Origin: JBFXAN01 sp050184225
GTDB taxonomy: Bacteria > Chloroflexota > Dehalococcoidia > CAUJGQ01
DNA length: 13,596 nt
Direction of reading: 5' to 3'
Assembly: GCA_050184225.1 (NCBI GenBank)
Contig: JBFXAN010000175.1
Location: forward strand, 1-13,596
Shown here: piece after piece, positions 1 through 7,167 of the stretch
Numbering within the stretch: position 1 is the stretch's first letter
Layout of the letters: each line of letters starts with the position of its first letter
Notes under the pieces: model-generated
The model's database searches: none
What the model saw: only the letters and a program-made list of their open reading frames with translations
Told to the model about the DNA's origin: nothing
Translations under genes and position numbers: made by a program

Positions 1-559
1 GCAGCCCGACCAGGTCGATCGGCTCGTTGCGGCTGCCGTCGATCGCTTCGGCGCGTTCGACATCCTCGTCAACAACGCGGGGACGAACCTGCGCAAGCCG
101 GTGCTCGACATCTCGATCGAGGAGTGGGATCAGATCCTCAACCTCAACCTGCGGAGCTACTTCCTCGTCAGCCGCGCCGCCGGACGGCACATGGTCGAGC
201 GCGGCAGCGGCCGGGTGATCAACATCACGTCGATCTTCGGCGCCGTCGCCCTCGCCAGCCAGGGACCATACGCCACGAGCAAAGGCGGCATCTCCCAGTT
301 GACCAAGGTGCTGGCGATCGAGTGGGCGCCGCACAACGTCACCGTCAACTGCATTGGGCCGACGTATTTCGAGACAGAGATGACCCGCCCGCTCTATCAG
401 GATCCGGAGCGGCGGAGCTTCATCGAATCGCGGACGCCGATGGGCCGCTGGGGACAGCCGGATGAGCTGGCCGGCGCCGTCATCTTCCTCGCATCCGACG
501 CCGCCGGCTACGTCACCGGTCAGACGCTCTACATAGACGGCGGTTGGCTTGCCTGGTAA
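1..559 (+). CDS. SDR-family NAD(P)-dependent oxidoreductase, 5'-truncated
   Basis: This is the C-terminal 185 residues of a classical short-chain dehydrogenase/reductase of the FabG or gluconate 5-dehydrogenase type; the frame is open from base 2. Counting from the first complete codon, NNAG (24-27) follows the fourth beta strand. The catalytic Ser77 lies in NITSIFG, and Tyr90 and Lys94 form the YxxxK motif (YATSKGG) with the usual 13-residue Ser-Tyr spacing. The chain ends in the typical VTGQTLYIDGGW. The N-terminal TGxxxGIG cofactor motif, roughly the first 65 residues, lies outside the window, so NAD versus NADP preference cannot be judged. The family interconverts alcohols and ketones; the substrate is unknown. 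It converges on the TetR gene across a hairpin repeat. Family confidence is high, specific function low. Confidence 0.93.
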   Translation, partial: QPDQVDRLVAAAVDRFGAFDILVNNAGTNLRKPVLDISIEEWDQILNLNLRSYFLVSRAAGRHMVERGSGRVINITSIFGAVALASQGPYATSKGGISQLTKVLAIEWAPHNVTVNCIGPTYFETEMTRPLYQDPERRSFIESRTPMGRWGQPDELAGAVIFLASDAAGYVTGQTLYIDGGWLAW

Positions 560-634
560 CCGCCCCTGGGAGCGTGGGCATGTCACGACAAATGGCTGAC
601 GAGAATGCGGTTAGGGACAGCGACATCCGAAACC

Positions 635-712
635 TTGTCATCCTGAGCGACAGCGAAGGATCTCGGACGGAAGTCTGACCACCGAGATCCTTCGCTCTGC
701 TCAGGATGACAA
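635..712. repeat. Hairpin repeat, copy 1 of 3 (convergent junction)
   Basis: Two arms, 635-666 and 682-712, are inverted copies of TTGTCATCCTGAGCG...GGATCTCGG around a 15-nt loop. They are near-perfect except in the middle, where the left arm reads GAGCGACAGCG and the right arm reads (reverse-complemented) GAGCAGAGCG. The copy lies 75 nt past the SDR stop and 31 nt past the TetR stop. No T-tract follows either arm, so it is not a canonical intrinsic terminator, although a transcript from either side would fold into a long hairpin. It belongs to the same family as 4658-4731 and 11040-11115. Confidence 0.9.
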
Positions 713-743
713 ATCGGATCATCGACGCACTTTCAAGTACGCC

Positions 744-1460
744 CTAACAGAACGGCAGCGACGTCTCAACCTTGTAGGATTCGGTGATGCCCTCGGCCAG
801 CGCGACGTTGACCTTGAACGGTGGCGTGCGCCCATACACCGCCCGATACCATGACTCCGACAGCAGCGCGACGGCGTCGTTGAATGAGAAGCGATCGACG
901 CTGACTTCTTCGTGCGTCGCAAAGAAGCGAAAGGCGAAGAACTCAACCATCGACGACAGCGCGGCGGCAAGGAGGACGGGGTCACACGGTGGGATGCGGT
1001 TGCTCTCCATCAGCCGCGTTAGGCGACCGGCGATGCGATCCTCGAACCGCCGGCGGTGGCGGCTGTAGATCTCGCGGATCTCGGTATCGACCAGCGACAG
1101 CGCGAAGAACTCGCCGATGATGTTGGTCCGCCGCGCCCACACGCCCAGATAGGCGCAGTTGGCAAGGATGATCCGGCTGTACTCATCCTTCTCCGGATAG
1201 TGGCGTCCGGCGACGTCGTACATCTCGTTCATCACCGAGTCGGACAGCTTCATGAAGATGTGGCGTTTGTTGCGGAAATAGAAATAGAACGTGGCGCGCG
1301 ACACGCCGGCGGCGCGACGAATGTCGTCCACGGTGACATCGTGGTAGCCGCGCGAGCCGATCAAGTCTCCGGCTGCCTGGAGGAGCGCCTCATAGGTTTG
1401 AGTGTCTGCGCCAAAGCCGCTGTCTCGCCGTGCGGCGCCGATCGATGTCTCAGAACTCAT
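744..1460 (-). CDS. TetR/AcrR-family transcriptional regulator
   Basis: A 238-residue one-component repressor. The N-terminal DNA-binding domain spans about residues 22-70, with the helix-turn-helix in DVTVDDIRRAAGVSRATFYF (41-60) followed by the conserved YFRNKRHIF. The C-terminal ligand domain (about 80-215) is helical and diverges, as usual for the family, so the inducer cannot be predicted. The ATG at 1458-1460 is chosen because GGGAGGTA sits about 10 nt upstream of it on the minus strand. The LLM oxidoreductase gene lies 251 bp upstream on the same strand, so this gene probably has its own promoter in that gap. Such regulators often control a neighbouring oxidoreductase or exporter; the SDR, the LLM enzyme and the MFS gene further along are possible targets, by inference. 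Confidence 0.93.
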   Translation of the reverse strand: MSSETSIGAARRDSGFGADTQTYEALLQAAGDLIGSRGYHDVTVDDIRRAAGVSRATFYFYFRNKRHIFMKLSDSVMNEMYDVAGRHYPEKDEYSRIILANCAYLGVWARRTNIIGEFFALSLVDTEIREIYSRHRRRFEDRIAGRLTRLMESNRIPPCDPVLLAAALSSMVEFFAFRFFATHEEVSVDRFSFNDAVALLSESWYRAVYGRTPPFKVNVALAEGITESYKVETSLPFC

Positions 1461-1585
1461 TGACGCAATCTACCTCCCTGTCGCTGGAACCGCTGATCGC
1501 CGCCGAGCATCCCATCCGCTCGCATGATAACGGTTTCATCGGCACTTGTCTGATCATTCCGTCCAGCCACGGCCATTGTATCTCC

Positions 1586-1598
1586 GAACGAACCGTTC
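1586..1598. promoter_or_regulatory. Possible operator: GAACG-N3-CGTTC inverted repeat
   Basis: GAACG and CGTTC flank a 3-nt spacer, about 126 bp upstream of the TetR start, in the 1461-1711 gap. A similar GAACG-N5-CGTTC overlaps the -10 of the MFS exporter (8735-8749). Both continue in the same orientation as TGA-N-N-AGAGG. A TetR autoregulatory site is possible, but the 5-bp half-sites are short and the spacers differ. Nothing else in this gap is recognisable. Confidence 0.25.
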
Positions 1599-1711
1599 TG
1601 ACGAGAGGACTGAACACGCTGTATGATGACATGCAGCGGCACGCTGGCTCGCTCAAGAACGCGCGGCCGTTTCCTGATCGTCCGTGGGAGCAGGAAGAAT
1701 CGGTCCGCCCG

Positions 1712-2665
1712 TCACCGCTCCTGGGTGAGCCGAGCCAGCAGGGTAAGCGCGCGCTGCATCGAGGCACGGGTGTCGGGTTCCAGCAGCACCGGCGTCACCG
1801 CAACCTCGTCAATGCCGGCGGCGCCGAGCGACTCCAAGCGCGCCGCAACCTGATCCTCGTCGCCGATCACCGCGACGGCGTCGATCATCCGATCGCTCCA
1901 GGTGCCCGCCGCTGCCTCCGCCAATCCGGCTGTCACCAACATCTGCTGGTAGAAGGGCGCCTGCACATATCGGGCGAGCTGCGATCGGACCGCGGCGCGG
2001 GCCAGATCCGGGTTGTCGCTGACCGCCACCGGAATCCCCGCCACTAGCGGCGGCAGAGGACGGCCCGCTCGCTCCGCTCCCGCCCGCATCGCCGGCAACG
2101 CGGTCCGCTCCAGATAGTCGGGTGGGCACAGCCAGCTGACGGCGCCGTCGGCGATCTCACCCGCAAGCCGAAACGCGCCGGGGCTGAGCGCGGCGATCAG
2201 CACCGGCACCGCCGCGTCGGGCGTTGCGAACCGGCCGCGGGCGGTGTAGTACTCGCCGGCGTGATCGACGGCATCGCCCGCAAGTGCCGCCTTGAGCACC
2301 GTCACGTACTCGCGCAGACGCCGCAAGGGCGCCCGCATCTCGATCCCGAACGTGTGCTCCATTGATGGCCGATGGCTCGTGCCAATACCCAGCCGCAACC
2401 TGCCCGGGGCGAGCGATGCGACGGCCAGCGCCTGCTGCGCTACCGCCAGAGGATGCCGCGGAAACACCGGCAGCACGCCCGTCCCCAGCGATACCCGCTC
2501 CGTCTGCACCGCCGCCGCCGCAATCGAAATGAGTGCGTCCGGTCCCGTGCCCATCGTCGGAATCCAAATGCCGGACAACCCCATACGTTCGGCCCGCGCG
2601 ATTGCCGCGACCGTTCGCGGCGCGTTGATTCCGGAGACGTTGAGCGTCAGTGCTGGCATCGGCAT
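1712..2665 (-). CDS. LLM-class flavin-dependent oxidoreductase, probably F420-dependent
   Basis: A bacterial-luciferase-like TIM-barrel oxidoreductase of about 317 residues. Visible features are the first strand ALTLNVSG, the segment GLSGIWIPTMGTGPDAL, the strand RVSLGTGVLPVF followed by RHP, and LGIGTSHRPSMEHTFG. The last motif resembles the F420-dependent subfamily typified by mycobacterial MSMEG_4879. Members move hydride between a deazaflavin or flavin and small organic substrates; the substrate here is unknown. Two starts are plausible: ATG at 2663-2665, or GTG at 2678-2680 five codons upstream. The purine-rich GAGGGA abuts the GTG and is about 15 nt from the ATG. I prefer the ATG because the GTG leaves almost no spacing. 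The gene is divergent from the FrnE-like gene and upstream of the TetR gene on the same strand. Confidence 0.9.
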   Translation of the reverse strand: MPMPALTLNVSGINAPRTVAAIARAERMGLSGIWIPTMGTGPDALISIAAAAVQTERVSLGTGVLPVFPRHPLAVAQQALAVASLAPGRLRLGIGTSHRPSMEHTFGIEMRAPLRRLREYVTVLKAALAGDAVDHAGEYYTARGRFATPDAAVPVLIAALSPGAFRLAGEIADGAVSWLCPPDYLERTALPAMRAGAERAGRPLPPLVAGIPVAVSDNPDLARAAVRSQLARYVQAPFYQQMLVTAGLAEAAAGTWSDRMIDAVAVIGDEDQVAARLESLGAAGIDEVAVTPVLLEPDTRASMQRALTLLARLTQER

Positions 2666-2777
2666 GGTCGGTATCGTCACTCCCTCGTCGGCGGCTCGAC
2701 TGGTGATTCCACACCCTGATTGAGGAGCATATCACTCGCGCTCGATCCCGGCGGCACGCCCCATTCGGTGGAACCGC

Positions 2778-2822
2778 CGATTATCGCACGCTGGCGTCGA
2801 TCATCGACGTGCCGCATAATCG
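2778..2822. promoter_or_regulatory. Nested dyad in the divergent promoter region
   Basis: In the 162-bp region between the LLM oxidoreductase and the FrnE-like gene, CGATTAT (2778-2784) and ATAATCG (2816-2822) form a 7-bp inverted repeat. It encloses a second, perfect one: CGTCGA (2795-2800) and TCGACG (2804-2809) around TCA. The right outer arm overlaps a candidate -10, CATAAT (2815-2820). This could be an operator for a dimeric regulator acting on one or both genes. No -35 is convincing. Confidence 0.3.
2815..2820 (+). promoter_or_regulatory. Candidate -10 for the FrnE-like gene, possibly leaderless
   Basis: CATAAT ends 7 nt before the ATG at 2828 and no Shine-Dalgarno is visible between them. 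A -10 at this distance would start transcription at or next to the A of the ATG, giving a leaderless mRNA. The downstream phosphotransferase gene has a similar arrangement, TACCCT at 3485-3490 ending 6 nt before its ATG. This rests on pattern only. Confidence 0.3.
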
Positions 2823-2827
2823 TCGGT

Positions 2828-3454
2828 ATGGATACCAACGACACCAAGCCGGTCTCCCTCCTGATCTTCTCGGACTTCGTCTGACCCTGGTGCTACATCG
2901 GCCTCGTCGAGGTTGAACGGCTCCAGCAGGCATACGACCTAGACGTTCAGTTCGCCCCGTTCTTCCTCGATCCGACCACGCCGCCCGAGGGCAAGCCGCG
3001 CCGGCAGGTGACCGCTCCCGGCGACCCGCCGACACCGATCGAACAGCGTGCCGCCGGACTGGGCATCACCTTCACCCGTGGCCGCACCTGGACCTCGAAC
3101 TCATACCTGTCGCTCCAAGCGGCGGAATTCGCCGCCGAACACGGCGACCCGTTCCGGTTCCACCGGGCGATGTTCAAGGCCTATTTCGAGGATCTCGAAG
3201 ACATCGGCAACGTCGACACCGTCGTCCGCGCCGGCGGCGAGGCGGGTTTGCCCGAGGCCGAGTTGCGCGAGGCGCTCACCGCGGGACGCTACCGCGATGA
3301 GGTCGACGAAGGTATCAGGTGGGCGCAGCAGGTCGGCGTTACCGCCGTGCCGACCTTCGTCCTTGGCGAGCAATTCGGCATCGTCGGCGCGCAGGAGTTG
3401 CCCGTCTTCGAGAACGTCCTGCTGACCAAGTTCGGCCGCTCACCTACGCAATGA
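2828..3454 (+). CDS. FrnE/DsbA-like thiol oxidoreductase, predicted selenoprotein (TGA = Sec19)
   Basis: Read from ATG 2828 with the TGA at 2882-2884 taken as an amino acid, the frame gives a 208-residue DsbA-family protein of normal FrnE length. It opens VSLLIFSDFV then TGA then PWCYIGLVEVE, so the TGA stands at the nucleophilic first Cys of the usual CPWC and gives U19-P-W-C22. The rest is intact: the helical insertion domain (about 60-160), RAMFKAYFEDLEDIG, and the cis-Pro loop AVPTF (Pro175) leading to GEQFGIVGAQ. The family catalyses disulfide exchange in the cytoplasm; there is no signal peptide. Sec in place of the attacking Cys is the usual pattern in redox selenoproteins, and a SECIS-like hairpin follows directly. 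The phosphotransferase gene begins 42 nt downstream. The alternative is a single-base nonsense mutation (TGC or TGT to TGA) or a sequencing error. A default gene call would begin at GTG 3008 and lose the active site. Confidence 0.75.
2882..2926 (+). promoter_or_regulatory. Candidate bacterial SECIS element with recoded TGA
   Basis: After the TGA (2882-2884) the transcript can fold as follows: 2887-2890 with 2923-2926 (CUGG/CCAG); a U-U mismatch; 2892-2894 with 2919-2921; a small internal loop; then an 8-bp upper stem, 2898-2905 with 2909-2916, including two G-U pairs. The loop is GUC (2906-2908). Bacterial SECIS rules ask for an apical loop 16-37 nt after the UGA with a G in its first two positions; here the spacing is 21 nt and the loop starts G-U, as in the SelB-binding loop of E. 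coli fdhF. SelB binding is an inference. Confidence 0.65.
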
Positions 3455-3496
3455 GTGAACCGGCGTGCCTCCTCGGATGTGGAGTACCCTGCCCGC

Positions 3497-4633
3497 ATGG
3501 ACCCCGTCGATTCTGTCACACTGACCGGCGTGGTCCGGCAGGCGCTGGGCGACCACCGGACTGAGGTACTTACCTGGCAGCGCGATCCGATCCCGGTGCC
3601 GGTGGGCAGCGCGTTCACCGCGGGACTCTCCCGCGTGAGGGGAACGGCAGAAAGCGGCGGTCGGCGCCTACCCTGGTCCGCCGTGCTCAAGATCGTCCAC
3701 CGGCCTCCGGGGACCACAGCGTATGACCAACCCGGCGGCACACCATACTGGCGGCGCGAAGCCTGTGTCTATGAATCCGGCCTACTTGCGGACCTTGGCG
3801 GAGGTCTGTCCGCCCCGCGTTGCTTCGCTGTGGTGCCACAGCATGACGAAACCGTTGCACTCTGGTTGGAGGACGTGACCGACCATCACGATGAGGGCTG
3901 GCCCCTTCCGCTCTACTACTCCGTCGCGCGTCACCTGGGTCAGTTCAACGGCGCGTACCTCGCTGGGCGCCCTCTACCGGCCGCGCCATGGCTGGCAACT
4001 GAACCACTCCGCGCGTGGGTCACGTCCCAAACCGGATCGGTCGACCTGATCGACCGGCCGGGGATTTGGAGTCACCCGCTCCTCCGGCAGGCGTTCCCGG
4101 TTGCGATCGCCGGCCGCCTGCGCCGGCTCTGGGCCGAGCGTGAGACGTTCCTCGAAGCACTCAGGCGGCTGCCGCAGACCTTCTGTCACTTCGACGCTGG
4201 GCACCACAACCTGCTGCCGCAACCCGCCGACGGCGGAAGCGGGCGCACCGTGGCGCTCGACTGGGAGTGTGCCGGTATCGCCGCCGTTGGCGAAGAGATC
4301 GGGCTGCTGATTTCCTCGCCGTTCATTCGCAACGCGCATCACCCATCCGCGATTCCGCGGATTCGCGAGTTGGTGTTCGAGGGCTATCTCGACGGGCTAC
4401 GCGATGCCGGGTGGCATGGTCCCTGCCGCGACGTGCGGCTCGGCTTTGCCGCCAACGCCGCCCTCCGCTTCGTCTTCAGAACGACCGGGCTTCGTGATGT
4501 CATCGACGAATCGCGGCAAGCACGCGAGGAGCAGCACTGGGGTTGCTCTTTTGAAACCTTGATGGAAGGACGAGCGGCGCTCACCTATGCACTGCTCGAT
4601 CTGGTCGATGAGGCACGCGCCTTGATGGAATAA
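3497..4633 (+). CDS. Phosphotransferase family protein (APH/choline-kinase fold)
   Basis: A 378-residue protein with the aminoglycoside-phosphotransferase/choline-kinase fold. The catalytic loop is CHFDAGHHNLL, with His231, Asp233 and Asn238 fitting HxDxxxxN. The Mg-binding Asp255 is in ALDWECAG, and AVLKIV (Lys65) is a candidate ATP-contacting lysine in the N-lobe. The family transfers phosphate from ATP to a hydroxyl on a small molecule; the acceptor is not predictable, and nothing here specifically indicates antibiotic resistance. ATG 3497 is preferred. The frame could also start at GTG 3455, immediately after the upstream stop, which would add 14 poorly conserved-looking residues. No clear Shine-Dalgarno precedes either start; TACCCT just upstream may be a -10 for a leaderless message. 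It probably also shares a transcript with the FrnE-like gene. Confidence 0.85.
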   Translation: MDPVDSVTLTGVVRQALGDHRTEVLTWQRDPIPVPVGSAFTAGLSRVRGTAESGGRRLPWSAVLKIVHRPPGTTAYDQPGGTPYWRREACVYESGLLADLGGGLSAPRCFAVVPQHDETVALWLEDVTDHHDEGWPLPLYYSVARHLGQFNGAYLAGRPLPAAPWLATEPLRAWVTSQTGSVDLIDRPGIWSHPLLRQAFPVAIAGRLRRLWAERETFLEALRRLPQTFCHFDAGHHNLLPQPADGGSGRTVALDWECAGIAAVGEEIGLLISSPFIRNAHHPSAIPRIRELVFEGYLDGLRDAGWHGPCRDVRLGFAANAALRFVFRTTGLRDVIDESRQAREEQHWGCSFETLMEGRAALTYALLDLVDEARALME

Positions 4634-4657
4634 GCCCAAGACGTGTGTCCCGCGCCA

Positions 4658-4731
4658 TGTCATCCTGAGCGAAGCGAAGGATCTCGGACGTTGTCTTACC
4701 TTCGAGATCCTTCGCTTCGCTCAGGTTGACA
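4658..4731. repeat. Hairpin repeat, copy 2 of 3 (convergent junction)
   Basis: The 29-nt arms, 4658-4686 (TGTCATCCTGAGCGAAGCG then AAGGATCTCG) and 4703-4731, are inverted copies with one mismatch, T at 4726. The loop is 16 nt. It starts 24 nt past the phosphotransferase stop and ends 2 nt before the stop codon of the leftward LLM gene, so it fills most of this 100-bp junction. A bidirectional transcription-end or mRNA-stabilising role is possible; there is no T-tract. Confidence 0.92.
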
Positions 4732-4733
4732 AT

Positions 4734-5909
4734 TTACGCCTGCGCTACCGCCTGCTTCCGGTAGCGCGGCATGACCTCGGTCGCCCAGAGCTCGACCGAC
4801 CGCATCGCCTGGGCATGGCTGAGGCTGCCCCACTGGAACGAGCAGACCATGTAATTCGCCCCGGTCGCGGCGTATTCATCCATGAACACCCGCACGGATT
4901 CGGGTGAACCGGCCATCACACCGGGGGCGATCTCGCCGGGATGCCGGCGGCGTTTCGCCCGCTGCTCCCGCTCCGCATCGGACAATTCCTGGAGCGACGC
5001 CTCCAGGTCGCGCCGTTCCTCGACGGCGAGGTGCCGCTCCGGTTGACCGCGCGGACCATCGCCGGAGTCCGTTCGACCGAGCAACTGCGTCAGCCGGCGA
5101 CGCTCCGCCTCCAGCCGGCGCGGGGTGCCCAGGTTCCAGCGATACGCCTCCCAGGCTGGACCGGCCGCTGCAACAGCTTCCTCGTCGGTTTCGGCAATGA
5201 CGATGTGCGTCACCAAGCCGATCTTCGGCTCCGTGCCCTGGCGGGTGCGCGATCCTTCGCCGTTGAAGTGCGCCCACAACCGTTCATAGCGGCGGACGTT
5301 CGCCTCGAAGGTGTCGAGGCTGCCGACGATCACACAGTTCATCCCACCACGCGCCGCCGTCTCCGGATTGCGCATGTACCACAGCGGCGGATGCGGCGTC
5401 TGCCTGGGACGCAGCCGCATCGGCACCTCATCGAAGTCCCAGAAGCGCCCGTGGTAGGTCAACTCGTCATGACTGAGCCCCTCGACGACGATCGCCAGGT
5501 GCTCGTCGTAGCGCGCCTGGTTCGATTCCTCATCCGACTCCTGCCCCCAGAAGTACGCCTCGAGCACACCGCCGCGGCCGACGCCGATCTCCAGCCGCCC
5601 ATCGGAGAGATGGTCGAGCATGCTGATCTCCTCGATCAGCCGCAGCGGATGATGGAGTGGCATCACATAGACGCCGGGACCGAAGCGCAACCGCCGCGTC
5701 CGTTGCGACGCGGCGGCGAGGAAGACGTTCTGCGACGGCGCCATGCTGTGCACGGCAGGCGTGTGGTGCTCGGCCAGGTGATAGCAGAAGAAACCCGCCT
5801 GGTCGAGCGCTTCAAGCTGGATCAACCGCTCCCGGTAGAGTTGATCCAGCGACACGCCCGGCAGGTGCTCGATGTGGTCGAATATCCCGAACTCGATCCC
5901 CTGGTTCAT
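4734..5909 (-). CDS. LLM-class flavin-dependent monooxygenase
   Basis: A 391-residue luciferase-like oxidoreductase (TIM barrel, FMN- or F420-using family). It opens with EFGIFDHIEH. Later markers are FFCYHLAEHHT (40-50), LRFGPGVYVMPLHHPLRL, the strand RLEIGVGRGG (105-114), and AGSPESVRVFMDEYAATGAN near the C-terminus. It is longer than typical members because of a highly charged, probably helical insertion at about 264-328, rich in Arg and Glu. ATG 5909 is chosen because GTGGAG lies 11 nt upstream on the minus strand. ATG 5942 is the alternative: it overlaps the DUF3500 stop as TGATG, which suggests coupling, but it has no ribosome site. Last gene of the leftward cluster, it may oxygenate or reduce an intermediate handled by the DUF3500 and SnoaL-like proteins. 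The substrate is unknown. Confidence 0.92.
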   Translation of the reverse strand: MNQGIEFGIFDHIEHLPGVSLDQLYRERLIQLEALDQAGFFCYHLAEHHTPAVHSMAPSQNVFLAAASQRTRRLRFGPGVYVMPLHHPLRLIEEISMLDHLSDGRLEIGVGRGGVLEAYFWGQESDEESNQARYDEHLAIVVEGLSHDELTYHGRFWDFDEVPMRLRPRQTPHPPLWYMRNPETAARGGMNCVIVGSLDTFEANVRRYERLWAHFNGEGSRTRQGTEPKIGLVTHIVIAETDEEAVAAAGPAWEAYRWNLGTPRRLEAERRRLTQLLGRTDSGDGPRGQPERHLAVEERRDLEASLQELSDAEREQRAKRRRHPGEIAPGVMAGSPESVRVFMDEYAATGANYMVCSFQWGSLSHAQAMRSVELWATEVMPRYRKQAVAQA

Positions 5910-5941
5910 CGGCGCATCAACTCCACTTCCAGCCGGTCCCA

Positions 5942-7075
5942 TCAGTGCGCGGCGGCATAGTGCTGTGCCAGCAGGTCGCTGCCGAAGTCACCCTCCGGAT
6001 CGCGCCAGACGGAGTGGATATGATTCACCTCGTCCTGGATGTTGTCGTATTCGACCAGGAAGCGCGGTCCCTGCAGCCGGTAGTAGTGCGGTTGCCGGCG
6101 CTCGGCGCCGCCCGCCCAGGCGAAGTGCACCTGCTCCAGCCCAAGCTCTTGCAGCCGATCGCGTTCAACCGCCGCCAGTTCATCCGGCATGCGATTGACG
6201 TACTGGTGGATCAGGGCGGTCAACGCTTGTCGCTGACCGGCGTTCATCTCTGAGGCAGCCAGCCCCTTCGGCGCGGTCGTGTAGCGAATCGCCTCCAAGT
6301 TCTCTGGTGTGAACCCAAGCTCCTGCCGCACCCGCTCGCCGGCGGCACGCCGCCGTTCAAGGTCGGTCCCGGTGAACTGCTCCCGAAAGATCTCCCAGCC
6401 GCTCGGCGGAATCTGGCCGTCTTCGACCGCCGACCGGTTGCCCGTGACGATGTCCCATGGCGCTGCCGGCGAGATCACCGCGACCGCACGCTGCCGATCG
6501 TCGAGTAGATGCAACAGTTCCCGCGCGAGGTCTTCCTCACCCGCCAGCGGGCGCAGCGTGCCCGGACCGACCAGCGGCGACTCCGCCGGATTCGCGCCGA
6601 AGAACGTGGGCGTGGGCGCGACGATCCGGCCATCGACGAGCGTGTAGTGCAGCGAAATGTGATGACCGCCGAAGCGCCAGCCCCAGGGCGCATTGCCGCC
6701 CGGCTCGCCGAAGATGCTGATGTAATAGAGCTGCGGGTCGCGGCCGCGCTCGCGGAAGAAGTTCGTCCGCCAGCCCTCCTCACGGTCGAGGGTGTTCTCC
6801 AGCCCCATGATCGTCGAGGCGGCCACATAGCCGGGATAGCTCAACCCGGTCGCCACCAGTTGATTGGTCCGTTGCTGCTGCGTCGGCGTCATCTCGCCGA
6901 GTGGCAGCCCGCCGTGGTCGGTCGGCGTGTAGTACCAGCGTCGCCGCTCGGCATCGTCGGGAAACGAGAACGTCGCCTTCTGTCGCTGGTCCGGCGACAG
7001 CGATGCGAGCAGGTTGGCGGCTGCCTCCGCCATCCGCTCGACGACAACCCTGGTCTCTGTCTGTGTGGTGGTCAT
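5942..7075 (-). CDS. DUF3500 domain-containing protein
   Basis: A 377-residue protein matching the DUF3500 family along its length. Signature segments are GWRFGGHHISLHYTLV (132-147), PTPTFFGANPAESPLVGPG (154-172) and NHIHSVWRDPEGDFG (351-365), then QHY near the end. The histidines 138, 139, 143, 352 and 354 in these conserved blocks could bind a metal or do catalysis; that is inference, as I know of no established biochemical function for the family. There is no signal peptide or membrane segment. ATG 7075 is chosen because GGGAGGAAGAT precedes it directly; the frame is open 32 codons further upstream, but that leader is basic and unlike the family. The gene overlaps the alternative LLM start by one base (TGATG), arguing for co-expression. 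A weak -10 (TATTCT, minus strand, 7116-7121) lies upstream. Confidence 0.87.
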   Translation of the reverse strand: MTTTQTETRVVVERMAEAAANLLASLSPDQRQKATFSFPDDAERRRWYYTPTDHGGLPLGEMTPTQQQRTNQLVATGLSYPGYVAASTIMGLENTLDREEGWRTNFFRERGRDPQLYYISIFGEPGGNAPWGWRFGGHHISLHYTLVDGRIVAPTPTFFGANPAESPLVGPGTLRPLAGEEDLARELLHLLDDRQRAVAVISPAAPWDIVTGNRSAVEDGQIPPSGWEIFREQFTGTDLERRRAAGERVRQELGFTPENLEAIRYTTAPKGLAASEMNAGQRQALTALIHQYVNRMPDELAAVERDRLQELGLEQVHFAWAGGAERRQPHYYRLQGPRFLVEYDNIQDEVNHIHSVWRDPEGDFGSDLLAQHYAAAH

Positions 7076-7167
7076 ATCTTCCTCCCAAGTGACCTCTCTC
7101 GTGGCTCTGCTCCCTAGAATATCGCGTTGTCGATGGACCCGTTTGAAGTCCGGCCACCTTGTGAGCC

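Noticed and set aside
513..722. Small minus-strand ORF with VILSRAKDL and SLRMT peptides
   Set aside because: It is the translated hairpin repeat. Such peptides are common false gene calls from this repeat type. The same applies to the ORFs over 10872-11120 and 11044-11247.
1461..1711. Small gene in the 251-bp gap upstream of TetR
   Set aside because: Short open frames on both strands overlap neighbouring genes, lack a convincing ribosome site and resemble no family.
3008..3454. 148-residue ORF from GTG 3008 as a separate gene
   Set aside because: It is the C-terminal part of the FrnE-like protein; the frame upstream encodes the matching N-terminus with the active site, interrupted only by the TGA.
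2828..3454. FrnE-like gene as a plain pseudogene
   Set aside because: Not excluded, but less likely: the only lesion is TGA at the catalytic Cys, the rest is intact, and a SECIS-like hairpin follows at the correct distance.
3497..4633. Aminoglycoside resistance gene
   Set aside because: Only the general kinase-fold motifs match. Nothing links it to a known aminoglycoside-modifying subfamily.
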